A stretch of 64,000 nucleotides of DNA from Formicarius rufipectus. Its lineage: Eukaryota > Chordata > Aves > Passeriformes > Formicariidae. Positions within the stretch are counted from its first letter, which is position 1. Each line of letters starts with the position of its first letter. The notes under the pieces were generated by a model. That model saw nothing but the letters and a program-made list of their open reading frames with translations, did no database searches and was not told the origin of the DNA. The translations under genes and the position numbers were made by a program. Below are positions 45,797 to 58,540 of the stretch, one piece after another. The stretch is from assembly GCA_013399695.1 (NCBI GenBank), contig VXAU01001758.1, forward strand, positions 6,927 to 70,926, given 5' to 3'.

Positions 45797-48700
45797 CAGT
45801 TGTCAGCTTAACCTCAGAGAATTCATTAGGGTAATTGACTTTTTTTTTTTTTTAATGGGAACAAATTAAGGTAAAAGTGACAATATAAGGATCAGAGAGA
45901 TACACCATAGCTATGTGAGATTACACCACAGGCCTGAGGGAAAATTCAGAATCCTTTTGCATCTGTAGAAACAATGTTGCACAGGCAAAATCAAAACAAC
46001 CGTAGAAAATGGAAAATTATCATAATTTTAGCAGAATATGTAAAATAAGTTTATTGTTCCAGGAAACTTAATGGGCACTTCAGAGTATTTCACTTGAGCA
46101 CATGTGAGTGTTGTGACATCAATCGAGGTGAAAGGGCCAGTTATTTTTGGCTAGAGAGGGCTAAGAAGTCTCTCTTGTCCATGTCCCTACTTAAAGACTA
46201 GGTGTTTCTGGTACTGAGATGACAATTCTCTTTGTCACGCCTTAGATTTAAAAGACAGTAAGACTTGTTCCATCTTGAATGCAGTTTATTTCATTTATTG
46301 GCAACTTCAGTAATTGTTTGTACAAGACTGAATTTCTAGGGTAATACACCAGACAGGTGGCACAGTACAACTCTTGGCAGTGCAAAGCCATCTAGACCCT
46401 AGTTGCTTCCTTTTAGTCCCTCATACCTTCTTGGGTGTGCTGTTCAAAGTCCTGAGCCAGATACAAGAATGCTCCAAGGTAAGTAAGAACAGTGATTTTT
46501 TTATTTTTTTTCAAAACTGTCACTACTACTGAGAGAAATGTCAGTTAACTGTACCCTTTCTTTTGTTCAAGAGTAAATTTTCTACTACTAGAAAAATTCA
46601 GCTTCCAGTGGAAGGTCTACTGGCATTTGTTGTTTAGAACTGCCCAAGATCATTTCTATTTAATGAGAGAAAGAAGCAAATTTGGCATATAACCACGTTA
46701 CCTGAAAGTGAATAAAGATGACTAAGTATACCAAAACTTTCTTTTTTAAAAATTATTTTTCTTAGAAGACAGATCAAATTTCTTACTTCCTGCATATAAA
46801 CTGACTCTAGCAAGCAGATAAGCAACACACACAGCTTTCTCAGTCCCTCACAAAAGTGGGATTGCATTTAATCAACTTTTAAGTGTTTGCTTTAAAGTAA
46901 ATAAGAGTGTGATATCGTCCTGAACTACACAATGTGTTTTCCTGAAATACATGAAGAACTTGAAAAAAATCATTGTAAAATGTCAGACAAATTTTCATGC
47001 AGTGGGACTTTAAAAAAATTGGACAGGGAACTGAGTGTAAAAGAAACAAACATACAAGTCATGGCATTGCATTAAAAATGAGTGAATTCCCCAGGGTTTG
47101 GACAGGTCAGAGCAATCATCTTACTGAACATAAGAAGACCACTGGTAGAGGTCAGAGGAAGGAGAGGCTTATTTAAATTACTTAGATATATAATTTTGGG
47201 GCAGACTTTGAGAGTGTCTTGTATCTTCCCATGAGTCACCTGCTATCATGCATTGTTGAGGGAAAGTCATAGACTAGATATGTGAGTGATGATCCCACTC
47301 TAGCATCATCACCAGTTTTGTTTGTATCTCTTTTGTCAATTTTAGGAATTTACTCTTACTACCAGATATACACTAGCTGAAAATACTCAATGTTTAGTGT
47401 TTACACTATGCATATTTCAATCCTTTGTGTTTTTTGTCTCTATGTACAAGAGCTGCAAACCTCCTTAACCCTTCTACCTAGCTGTATATTCAATCATGGT
47501 CTTCTCTCAAGAAGTACTAGTATAAGTCTGACTATACTAATATATATTAATTTTTATTTGCTCTAAGTGTGCTTTTAGAGTAAGTCTAATCCTTGTCCAG
47601 CTTTCTTTGATATCGACTCTTGTGATTCCCATTTCCCTGTTTGTTCATGAGCAACTTTAAATAAGTCTGTATGGAGTAATAATTGAACAACTTTTTAAAA
47701 TTTTTTGGAAATGCCCTTTTTCCTGTCTATAATTTGCATATTTATTTCTCATCATGCTACACCCTGGATCTAAAGTGTCCAGGTTTTAATCAGCAGCATG
47801 TGATGTGGAATTCAAAAGCCATTTGAAACATTATATATCCTAATAAGTTACATCTTAAGCACATAATAATGAACAGGATGCTAGCAAATTGTGTTACACA
47901 GCTTTTCAGAAGCTCCAGTTTTGCTGTAAAAATGGGATCCTACCTTACCCCAGACCCTGATTATTATTTCATGTTTTCTGATTGCTAGCATAAATTTCAT
48001 TATTGTAAGTTTGCAAAATATGTATGGCAAATCCTTGCTTTTAGAATCCTCTTAATCTAGAAATTTTGAAGCACCATAGGGAAGACATATTCAGCATTCT
48101 AAGCAGCAGTCATTGGATCTGTCAGTCACTCCCATCTGTGTCTTCAAGGTACTTTACTTTTTAATTTGACTTGATTTTCAAAAGCTGAGCTTCAAAAACA
48201 AGCTACAACTTGAGCTTGTTATGAAAGAGGTATTTATAAGGGCTGTTTGTTTGAATACCAGGATTTGTTAAAAGCAAGGATAGGAATTAGTGGTTTTTGG
48301 AATTTGTGGTTTTGGTCTGCCTTTCTTTAAGACTTTGCTAAGTACATTAACTATCTTGCTATTCTTTATGTTTAGCATGATGCAGCATGAGATGTTGAGC
48401 ATAATAAGACAAATAGATGTTAAAGGTGGTTGAAGTTTATTTTGTAATGAATTCTCACCACTTAGAATTATTCTTAAACCTGACATTTTGATGGAATTAT
48501 TCTTAAATCTGGCATTTTAGTGAACCACTCTCACAACAGATTATATCTTCTGTTATCCAGAAATATCTCATGGCTTGATTCCTAGCAGCTATCTTCGTGC
48601 TTGACTAAGCAATACTCTTACAGTTACCACAGGTCATACCAGGCTAAAAGCAGTCATTTAGACTTTCTTTCCATCACTGAATAAGGATGTATATTCTTGG

Positions 48701-49270
48701 AATGCTTTATCTATTCTGTTTAAATCAGTAGTTAAACTTTGTATAACCTTAAAGTTTCAGATAGCTCTAACTATAGGATTTTATTATTTTGTACAATGGG
48801 TGAGAGTTTTATATTGAAATTGCAAAAGTATGATTCATATGATGGCTCCAAATAGCACCACTTGTTGCTAGGTGAAAATCTACACTGGCAAGAGTGAGAA
48901 CAAAAAGTTGATGCTTGGCTAAGAGTAAGTTATACTTCTGAACTAATCTAGAGGGAAAGAAGAGTCAAGATGAGATTAAAAAGAAAAGTAGATAATTTCA
49001 AACTAACTTCTCATTTTTTGATTATTGTTTCTTTGGCGGGGAGGGTGGGGTGGATGGTGCTGTTTTTTTTCTTTTTAAACAAACGTAGTGATTTTTGTAG
49101 AGAAAACAAATATATCTCTCTTCTATCTCGTTAAAAACACTAGGTACAGTACTACAAGTTGGACTAGTGGAATTAGATAACAGGAAATTAGTAAAGAAAT
49201 TGTGAAAAAGTATCTCATTAACTGAAAGGAGAACAGCATTCACATTAAACTCAGCATTAAATAGATAATG
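45797..49270. other. AT-rich sequence without a gene
   Basis: A T-run at 45840-45853. No transposon or exon recognised. A purine-poor CCCCGCC patch on the minus strand near 49040-49060 gives a proline-rich frame that I do not accept as coding. Confidence 0.45.
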
Positions 49271-49300
49271 TTTTTTTGTTTTGGTTTGGTTTGGTTTTTT
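49271..49300. repeat. Short (GGTTT)n tract
   Basis: T7, GTTTT, then GGTTTGGTTTGG and T6. Confidence 0.8.
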
Positions 49301-51075
49301 CTGTAGTTAGGTAGTAAATAACATTTTCAGAGGTGTGACAGAAATAGTAAATTATGGACATTAATAGGGAGAAGGTTGAAATAAGTAAATAACATCTGTT
49401 TTCTGAAAACTAGAATAATAAAAATGGATTTTAAAGATAATAGCAGAAAAGGTAATGTTGTAAATCAATCTAATCAGAGACCAGGTTTAACCTAAGAAAT
49501 TTGCCAGTGGAAATGGCCAAAGAGAGACTTCTGCACACTAGTTCATTGCTAAATGATGTGAAGTGCCAATATATTACGGCTGGTGTCTTTTCGCAATAGA
49601 GGGAAATACTAGTACAGTTGAACATGGGTTTAGTAAAACTTCATCTGAAATGCTGTGCATAATTCTGACCACTCACTCAAAAAGGATTAGAATTTAAACC
49701 AAAATAAATAAAGGGTGAATCAGGAATTTGGAGAGGTTTTCATAGCAACAAAGACTAGAAGAGTTTTATATCTCTTAAGCTTTTAATTTACTAGGATAGA
49801 GAATAAAATTCTTCATTATACCCATATTCAGAGGAAAAATACCATGGGAATTGAAAATCTACTTTAATTAAATATATTAGCACACGAATATCCATATTAC
49901 AAAATAATCTTCTGTATTTTTTTTTTTTGCACTGATCTGTGGGGACATCTAAATATTTCTTTGTGCTAGAACAACATAAAGCCTTTTAGTATCAACTACA
50001 TAGTTTTCCTTATTGTCTTTTATTGATAAGCACTACAGTAACTCACAATTTGTCATTAACATGATTATGAGATCAAAGTGCAAAAAATTAAAGAATGGCA
50101 CACAAAAAACATATAAGCAAATATTTTAAATATCTTTAAGTTATTTTTACATTAGTAAGTCAGTACAAAACATCTAAGACAATTTTCTTTCACTATAAAG
50201 TACCATTTTTAATGCACAAAACATTGTCAGATTCTCCTTATAGATGTCATTTTCTTGAAAAATAAAGTTATGAAGGAATTTTAATACAATAAAGATATTC
50301 TGCTTGGACTGTATTGAAAGAATAGTTTCCAGCTGTCATTCTGAAAAATTATGTTCAGCATAAATGATCAAATGAGAATTTTTTTTTTCTTTTACAGCAA
50401 GGTTCCTGCTTCTTTCTACCCATTTGTAGCAGTCTCATGTCCTAAGAAGGTACTGAGAATGAAGGGGACAAGAACGTAAGCAAATGCAGGAGGGAATTAC
50501 AAATGGCTGTCAGCAGGAAAACTGAAAGTGATGGATGTAGGGAATAAATTATAATTAAAAAGGAAGGGGTAAAATTAAGGTGATCAGTGAAGTTCTCTGA
50601 ACTTGTGTATTTCAAACTGGATTAACCTGATCTGGGTTTTTGTAATCCAGTATTCTGTTTCTACCATAAAGTGAACATTTAAGTGTGTGCCAACTTAGGT
50701 AGCTGGATATTTGTTGGGGAGCTGAATACGTATTTGTATAATGTAATGGGATGTCCATTCTAATTTCAGCTTCTATCTGTTGAATACATTGGACAGCTTT
50801 TTACAAAAGTTAGTACAACAGGATAGAAAAATTCTGTATTTCCCTGGCATACTGTTACACTCTTCTTTCTGTCACTTTGGAAGTTTTAGGATTTTGATAT
50901 AATTAGTAAGGTTTGGGTAAATTCGTTGGTTTGGATTACAGTGAAATTTAGTTAAACATTTTTCAGAAAGCATTGCTACGTAAAAGACTGGATTTTCAAA
51001 CTAAGGCACTAAGGAAAGCATCTACTGAATATTGTTTATTCCATAGCCCAAAGAATTTTTACATAAACTTGCTAT
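49301..51075. other. AT-rich sequence; possible very old LINE at 49600-49800
   Basis: AACTTCATCTGAAATGCTGT, then GCATAATTCTGACCACTC and AGGTTTTCATAGCAAC-like bases faintly follow the sense strand of the ORF2 3' part of CR1/L2-type LINEs. The match is too weak to list as an element. Elsewhere only T-runs (49919-49929, 50381-50389) are seen. Confidence 0.3.
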
Positions 51076-53090
51076 ATAGAATCATAGAATTGTTAAGGTT
51101 GGACAAGGCCTTTAAGACCATAGAGTTCAACAGTTAACCCAAAAGCCATGTTCACCACTAAACCATAAAACCATATCCCCAAGTGCCAATCTCAGAATGT
51201 TTTTTTGACTGCTCCTGAGGATGGTTACTCAATCTTTGGGCAGCCTGGTCCAATGCTTGACAACCCTTTTGGTGAAGAAATTATTCCTAATATCCAATCT
51301 AAGCTTCCTCTGTAGAAACTTGAGGCTATTTCCTCTTGTCCTTTTGCTTGTTATCTGGGAGCAGAGACCAATCCCCACCTCAGTACAACCTCCTTTCAGG
51401 CAGTTGTGGAGAACAAGCAGGTCTCCTCTGAGCCTCCTTTTCTCCAGATTAAACAACCCAGTTCCCTCAGCACTTCTCCTAGGACTTGTGCTCCAAAGCC
51501 TTCACCAGTTTGTTGTCATTCTCTGGACATGCCTCCACACCTCGTTGTCTTTCTTGTAGTGAGGGGCCCAGAACTAAACACAGGATTGGAGGTGTAGCCT
51601 CACTAGTACCAGGTATAGTAAGAGGATCATCACTACCCTAGAACTGCTGGCCACACTATTGCTGAAAAAAGCCAGGATACCATTGCCCTTCTTTGACACT
51701 TGGCCACACTGCTACCTCATGTTTCATCAGCTCTTGACAGCACCCCCAGCTCCTTTTTTCCAGCAAACTTCCCAACCCACCCATCCCCAAGCCCGTAGCA
51801 CTGTGCAGGGTTGTTGTGACCCAAGTGCAGGACCCAACACTTTATTCAACCTCAGACAGACCATCAATCCAGCCTGTCCAGATTCTTCTGCAGAGCCTTC
51901 CTGCCCTGCAGGAGATCTGCACTCCCACTCAACTTGGTGTCACCTGTAAACTTTCTGAGAATGCGCTTGATCCCCTCATCCAGATAGTAGATAAGGATAT
52001 TAAAGACAACTGGCCCCAGTATTGAGCCATGGGGAAGCCCACTGCTGGCCACCTGCTGGATTTATCTCCATCCACTGGTGCTCTTGGGGTCAACATCTAG
52101 CCCATTTTTAACCCATTGAAGGGTGCACCCACACAAGCCATGAACAGCCATTTTCCCCAGAAGAATGTTGTGGGAGACTATGTCAAAAACTTTATTAAGA
52201 TTCAGGTAAACAGCATCCACAAGCTTTCACTCATCCATTAGACAGGTCACCTTGTCATAGAAGGAGACTTGGTTAGTCAAGCAGGACATGCCTTTCCTTA
52301 ACCCATGCTGGCTGGTCCTGATCTTCTGGCTCTCCTGAATGTGATGTTTCATTGCAATCAAGATGATCTGCTCCATGACCTTCCCTGGCACCTTGGTCAA
52401 TCTGACAGAACTGTAGTTCCCTGGATTTTACTTCTTGCTTTTCTTGTAGATGGGCATCACATTTGCTAAACTCCAAACATCTGGGATGTCCTGTTAGCCA
52501 GGACTGCTAATAAATGATGGAGTGGCTTGGTGAGCTCTACCATTAGCTCCCTTAGTATCCTTGGATTGATTCCATCTGGCCTCACAGACCTATGCAGGTT
52601 TATGTGCAGCAGCAGGTCACCGTTTCCTCCTGGATTATGGGGATTTCTTTCTGCTCCTCGTCTCTGTTTTCCAGCTCAGGGAGCTGATTGCCCTGAAGAC
52701 AACTGGTCTTGGTACTAAAGATTGAGGTGAAGAAGTCATGAAATACTTCAACCTTTTCTTCATCCTTTGTCACTCTAGTTCCCCCAGAATAAAGAATGGT
52801 GATTCTCCTTAGCCCTCCTGTTTTTATTGATACGCTGGTATAAACATTTTTGTTGTCTGCATTGGCAGTAGCCAGATGAAATTCTAATTGGGCTTTGGTT
52901 CTTCCAATTTATTTTTCTATATAACCTCAGGACATCATTGTAGTCCTCCTGAGTGGGCTGCCCATTCTTCCAAATCTGAAAAATTCTCCCTTTTCTTCCC
53001 CTAAATTCCAGACACAATTATCTCTTCAGCCAGACAAGTCTTTCCCATGACTCATCTTTTTGGTACATGGAGACAGCCTGGTCCTGATTT
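51076..53090 (-). mobile_element. 2-kb CR1 LINE copy with reverse-transcriptase region
   Basis: The plus strand begins TAGAATCATAGAATTGTTAAGG, the reverse complement of a CR1 3' end. Going up the plus strand one passes the 3' UTR and then ORF2 read backwards. On the minus strand I can read the linker before the reverse transcriptase (frame 53017-52775, including a CLYQRINKNRRAKE block), then AVYLNLNKVFDIVSHNILL near 52210 and LPHGSILGPVVFNIL near 52030, both typical reverse-transcriptase palm blocks, then FTGDTKLSG near 51950 and a KNLDRLD block. The catalytic DD pair expected in the last palm motif reads GD, and stop codons and frameshifts break the frame, so the copy is dead. The 5' end is truncated near 53090 inside ORF2; there is no endonuclease domain. 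Confidence 0.92.
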
Positions 53091-53345
53091 TAGTCCCTTC
53101 CCCTTCAAGTCTAATGTAAAACTCTCTCAGTGAGCCCTGCTAAATTTGGATTAAAGATTATTTTTTTCATTTGAGGCAGGTGTACCCCATTTGTTGCCAG
53201 GAGTCTTGGTGTTGTGTAAACTCATGTGTGATCAAAAAACCCAAAATTCAGAGACTGGAATCCTCAGAACATGTGGGTGTCTAGCACAGCAGAGGAAACT
53301 GTTGCTTTTTTCAGCATTAGGGCAAGAGTGACAGAAGATGAAATC
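53091..53345 (-). mobile_element. Possible second repeat fragment abutting the CR1
   Basis: CTCTCTCAGTGAGCCCTGCTAA, GAGGCAGGTGTACCCCAT, TTGTTGCCAGGAGTCTTGGT and GTGATCAAAAAACCCAAAATTC form a run that I recall as a recurring bird repeat, but it does not continue the CR1 ORF2 reading frame next to it. It may be a separate older insertion or a rearranged part of the same LINE. Orientation is uncertain. Confidence 0.3.
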
Positions 53346-53954
53346 TCTATGTCACGCTGCTTACTTAGAAAGTTAAATATGGGTCACTGAAAATTGGGAA
53401 GAGAATGCCTTCTTAGGCACAATGTCTACTTAGCACAAGTAGGTGCTAAAGGAAGGTTTAATGGCTTGCATTTATGAGGTGCTTGTGGCTTGGTTTTGAT
53501 AAGCTAGAATTGGTTGGAGATGTTCAAGTAGTTGGATGAGTGTCCTAGAAGTTTAATACCCAGTGTCAAGATTATAAAGGTACTTCAGTGCTTTACATTA
53601 ATATTCTATGGTTTCCAAAGAGCTGGGGGAGGCACTGAAGCTATAGCTGAGTGCAATAAAGTCACTATATATGTGCAGTTCCCTTAATTTCTAGTTATGA
53701 AACTGTCTGAATACTGTACTTTTCATTGTAGATTGACTGTTTCAGTACTGAAAAACCTCAAGTTATAGAAATGCTTATAAAATCTGTGTTTACCCCTGAG
53801 AATCTTAATACTGCTGTTCTCTGTGTTACCTTCTTGACCATGCTGATGGATCATGTCAGCTATTCTGGAAAGATGAATTAGTTTAAACTTCCCTAGAAAA
53901 TGGTTTAGCCACATTTTTCAGTCTTCCTTGAAATAATCTTAAAGAACTGCCACT
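53346..53954. other. AT-rich spacer between two facing CR1 copies
   Basis: No feature recognised. Confidence 0.45.
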
Positions 53955-54670
53955 GCCTGTTTAGAACTTTCCTTGTGCTTGTGTCTGGGTGGCGTAATAC
54001 CAAACTCAAGTACAGGTTGGGAGACATGAAACTAGAGAGCAGCCCTGCAGGAAAAGACCTGGAAGTTCTGGTTTGCAGCAGCCCATTAGGAGTCAGCAGT
54101 GTGCCCAGGCTGTCCAGGGGGCAAATTGAGTCCTGGGGTGCACCAAACACAGCATTATAAGCTGGCCAAAAGAGGTGATTATCCCTCAGTGTCAGCGTAG
54201 CCTCCCCTTGACTACTTAAGAAGGATGTGAAGGTCCTTGAATATATCCAGAGGCAGACAATGAAGCTGGTGAAAGGGCTGAAAGCAATGTCCAGTGACAA
54301 GTTCCTGAGGACTTTGGGCTTGCCTATCTTGGAGACAATGAGGATGGCAGGAGACATCATTGTTCTCTACAATTCCTGGAGAGAGGGAAGTACTGGTTTC
54401 TTCTTTCTGTTATCCAGTGACAGGCTGCATGTGATTAGTTCAAAGCTACATTAGGGGAGGTCTTATACATTAGGAAACATTTACTTACCAAGAAATTATA
54501 CAAATACTGGAAGAGGCTTCTTAGAGAAGTGGTTGATGTCTCATGACTGTTAGTGTTTAAGAGGTATTTGGACAATGCCCTTAACCACATGCTGTAACTT
54601 TTGGTCAGCCCTGAAGTGGTCAGGCAGTTGGACTACATGATTGTTGTAGGTTCCTTCAAACAGGAATTAC
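53955..54670 (+). mobile_element. CR1 LINE copy, sense strand, C-terminal ORF2 and 3' UTR
   Basis: AAACTCAAGTACAGGTTGGG, AGAGCAGCCCTGCAGGAAAA, GACCTGGAAGTTCTGG and CAGCAGTGTGCCCAGGCTGT match the post-palm part of CR1 ORF2 in sense orientation. A further block from 54227 gives QRQTMKLVKGL and IIVLYNSWREGS in one frame, which is the usual CR1 C-terminal region. Between them sequence is missing compared with other CR1 copies, so there is an internal deletion near 54130-54200. The 3' UTR ends GGTTCCTTCAAACAGGAATT and passes directly into the TCTAT array. No complete ORF remains. Confidence 0.9.
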
Positions 54671-54735
54671 TCTATTCTATTCTATTCTATTCTATTCTAT
54701 TCTATTCTATTCTATTCTATTCTATTCTATTCTAT
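54671..54735 (+). repeat. (TCTAT)13 pentanucleotide microsatellite at a CR1 tail
   Basis: Thirteen uninterrupted TCTAT units follow the CR1 3' end. CR1 tails normally carry a few ATTCTATG-type octamers, so this looks like slippage expansion of a tail that lost its G. Confidence 0.96.
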
Positions 54736-57700
54736 CTTGTCTGAGATGCAAATAACTACTTGTGAAGAATTTTCTCCTGCATTCTGGTGTAAGGTATGGA
54801 TAGAGCAGACCACGGAAATTCACAGAATTAGATTGAGGTCTGCAGAATGGCAGACATCAACAAATGTGCCCTTTTAGCATTGAATAGCACAATCCCACAC
54901 ATCTGAGGTAGATGCCTGATGCCATGGCTCTACTCTTATTTGAATGAAAGTTTGAAAGGAAGTTTCCTTACAGTTTCCTTACTTCTTATAGAAGTTTCCT
55001 TAGCTGTCCATGGAAAACATAAAACATGAAAGTTATAATCTGAAAGAAAGAACAGTGTTGGATTAATATAACCTTTCTGTCTCTGTTACTGGATAAAACA
55101 GGAAAGATAAGCAAGCAGATGATTGCCCTACCAAAACTTCATAAGATAGGTAAAGGGGGCTTATATATTGAGGTATACAGCTGTAAGGCCAGTGACGAAA
55201 ATCAATCTAACTACCTCTTTGCTATAACTATTAATGGTTTGTACTTCTGTTCTGAAACCAAGCTGTGAGATTTAGCAAGTGTTAATGTATCAAATGTGAA
55301 GACTTAGGTGTTGGATTAATAGATATGTCATCACTGTAACTTCAAATATGTAACCTCAGTTAGGTAGGGACTGTTAATATTTTTTATTTACCGTAAGCTA
55401 CCTTTTGTGCATGTACAGAAAATGGGGAAAGAAGAATTCAACCTAACTGGATGTTAGGCAATATTGCATACTGGTGGAACTCTATTTCTTGTAATTGCAT
55501 GTTGTATTTGAAATTTCAGCCTTGAGCCTTAAATCAAGAAATATATATTTGTGTTTTACATGCATAATGTGTCTTGAGGTATTTGACAGGGAAGCTTGAT
55601 GTCCTTCTGTCACTATTTCATACCACATATCTATCAAAATTGATTTACAAATCCATTAGTACTTAAAAATATTTTGAATGGAAAAAATGGTGTTTGGAGG
55701 GCAAGGTTTGCATTGCTAGAGTTTGTTTGTTTGCCTTTTTTTTTTTTTCCCAACTCTAGATTATTTCAAAAAATAATACTCAGTCTCTTCACAATTCAGG
55801 TTAAAGAATAATTTCTCAATTAAATCAACATAATGCAAAATAACAAAAATATCATGGAATATTAGGGGGAAGAATGGTTTTGAAACTTAAAAATTTCTTT
55901 TTTTCCCCAGTTCTTAATGGGTTATGGAAAAGCAGTCCCTTCTAAAAGAACCTTAAAAAAATTACTTGCTGTCATCACCACTTCATTTTCCACATATTAT
56001 TAAACTAAATTGCACTGCATGCATGAAAAAGAAAGATATGACTGTAATTCATTGACATGATTCTATGTCAAAGTTCCAAAGTTCCATTAAGAAACAATTC
56101 TGTCTTCCCTGTCCTCTTTACTTGTCTATCAGATCACTTCCATTGAAATTAAAGTCTTATAGTCTTAATGTGTACCTTTCAGCATATTTTACAGTACACA
56201 CATTGTTCTGTTTTGTACTTACTACAGCACAAAAAATAACTGGCAAAGACATGTTGTCTTAGTTCTTTTCAGCATGACTGTCCATGTAAATTTTGCGTTC
56301 TATGCAATGGTCTTTAAGTAGCGCATATAACATAACAAAACTGATTGAATTTGATCCTAAAGGCAGCGAAGTTCAGCTGCTTTATCATAGCATGGCTTTC
56401 CTTTCCTTTTTTCCACACCCTCCTCCCTTCTTCATATCAGTACAAAATGACCCTAAACTAGCAGAACACCCAACGTGACAGGATTATTTGAGATAGTGAT
56501 GCGGTATTAGTTCTTACATCGCTCATCTTGTCGGGAGCTAGCACCAGAGTCATGACCAGAAGGCAACAGAGATCAAGAACAGAGAGCAGGGAACAAACTC
56601 TCCTGTGCTATGATGGCAGTCAGTTTCTGTGATGTTTCCCTGAGGTGTTCAACACATGGCACAGCTGGAAGTATCCTCAGTCTATTGTAAATTACACCAT
56701 GTGTCTAAACTAGTATGTGTGCCATCCATAATTATCTAGGGAGGGACTTTAAAGCTCCCTGTGTTTGTTTTTACTGATTCTTACCTGGGAGCTGAGACAA
56801 AAATTATTTCTTTTTTAAGTTTGCTGTTGGAATTAATATGCATATACACACCTAAACAAAAAATAGAAATTCTCTAGATGAGAATAATTTGATATATTTT
56901 AATTGGAAATTGGAAAATATATATTAAAGAAAAATGAAGTAAAAAGCACAGAAAACTATTTCACAACATAAAAATCTCTACATTGCATCATTTTGGGACA
57001 AGACTTCATCCATGTTGAAGTACTATATTTGAAACAAACCTGTGCTGAATTTCTTTTTCTGAATTAAGCTAAAGGTTTTGTCTCTACAAAGTATATAAAA
57101 ATACCAGCCATTGAGTTCTATCAAAACAGTGATCATAATGTCTGCCATTGCAATGCAGCACCAATCATTCTGTTGCCCAGTAACACTGAACACAGGATGT
57201 TTGAAAGCTGGTGATGTATGTGAACAACTGCAATATCAGTTGGCAAAAGCTGGCTGTTCTACATTTCAGGGACAGAAATAGTGGGCAAGTTATAGTTATG
57301 CCATTGAGCAGCTTATTAAATAAACATAGAAGCTTTCTCAGTGCCTCTGTCTGGAAAAGTAAAATTATTAAAGTATTGAAGTCTAAATTTTATTTTAAAT
57401 GTACACTAAGGTAATAAAGGACTTGAAGACTGTAGTCAATACTATATATATATATTCATATTTTTTAAAGAAGGAAAAAAATGTGGGGGAAAAATAAATC
57501 TGGGGCTATGCTGTGGAATTTCCTCTCCTCTATTTGGGCTCACCTGAAAACAGGCTAATGCTAAATAGAGCTAAGATTTTCTGCAGCAGACCTCTGTTAA
57601 CCTTTATTGGGACCATGAAAACATGAATGCCCTTAAGAGAACTATTAAGGTAAATGTGTGAAGGGAGTTAAAGCTGTTTTCTATGGCTAGCCAATTATCT

Positions 57701-58540
57701 TTTTACAGCCATCATTTTCTTGCCATATATTAGAAATTGGTGAATTCCTTAAAATAGATCATGCATTATGTTTTAACAGGAACCTGTCTTCCATCCAAAC
57801 TCACTTTTTTGATAGAAAATGACTCTAAAGATAAGTTCTTCAGTGTTACAACATTAGGAAGCATCCACAGCTATATTATTAAGCCATGAAGAGAGACTGA
57901 GAGTTGATGCCAACATAAGTGAAAGAGACCACAGTTTCCTTAGCAGATCCTGACTAGCCAGAGAGAGGGGGCAAACACTGTTACTAGCTGAAAGGGTCAG
58001 TGCAAGATATATATTTATATCCTGCAGGATTGTGTCAGATTTCTTACAGAACCATAGACTTAGAATAGACCTTGTTCACCTTTCATTATAGAAACTGTGG
58101 AGAACTAGTGTAGCTGTCAAGAGGAAAAATACCAGCAGACCTCATGAAACCTAGAGGAAGGTCCCTCAGCAGAGCTGTGAGAGGGGAAGGCTCAAAACCA
58201 GTACTAGGAAAAATCAAGTAGAGGACTCCAGACTTCTTTGCAGTGTAGTAACTCCCTATCCTCTGATAGGGGGTTAACCTTTTCTCCTCATGCAAAATAA
58301 TGTGTGAAAGAAGAATGTTATGCTGATTCATGTTGTCATAGTTCTCAGCAGAATACTTTGTAAAGTAAAAATACATCATAACAAGTGCATGGAGAGTCTT
58401 AATTATCTCACATATCTGGTGTAACTATTAAATTCAGGCTTCAGTTTAGTTCTTGCAAATAGATTAGTCTTTCACAAATCAAAGACAAGGTGCTGATCCA
58501 AACTCTAGTGGTGTTCCTGGAGGTAATTCCATTTCACATA
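54736..58540. other. AT-rich sequence without a gene
   Basis: A triplicated AGTTTCCTTA word at 54961-55003, a T-run at 55738-55749, a TATATATATATA stretch at about 57443-57455. A weak ACAGAACCATAGACTTAGAATAG at about 58047 recalls a CR1 tail but is too short to call. No exon. Confidence 0.45.

Noticed and set aside
49600..49800. Old CR1/L2 LINE fragment
   Set aside because: Similarity is suggestive in two short runs only, so I left it as a note in the interval entry.
53905..54360. 151-codon minus-strand frame as a gene
   Set aside because: It is antisense to the sense-strand CR1 copy at 53955-54670.
58040..58085. Another CR1 3' end
   Set aside because: Only about 25 bases recall the CR1 tail and no following landmark is present.
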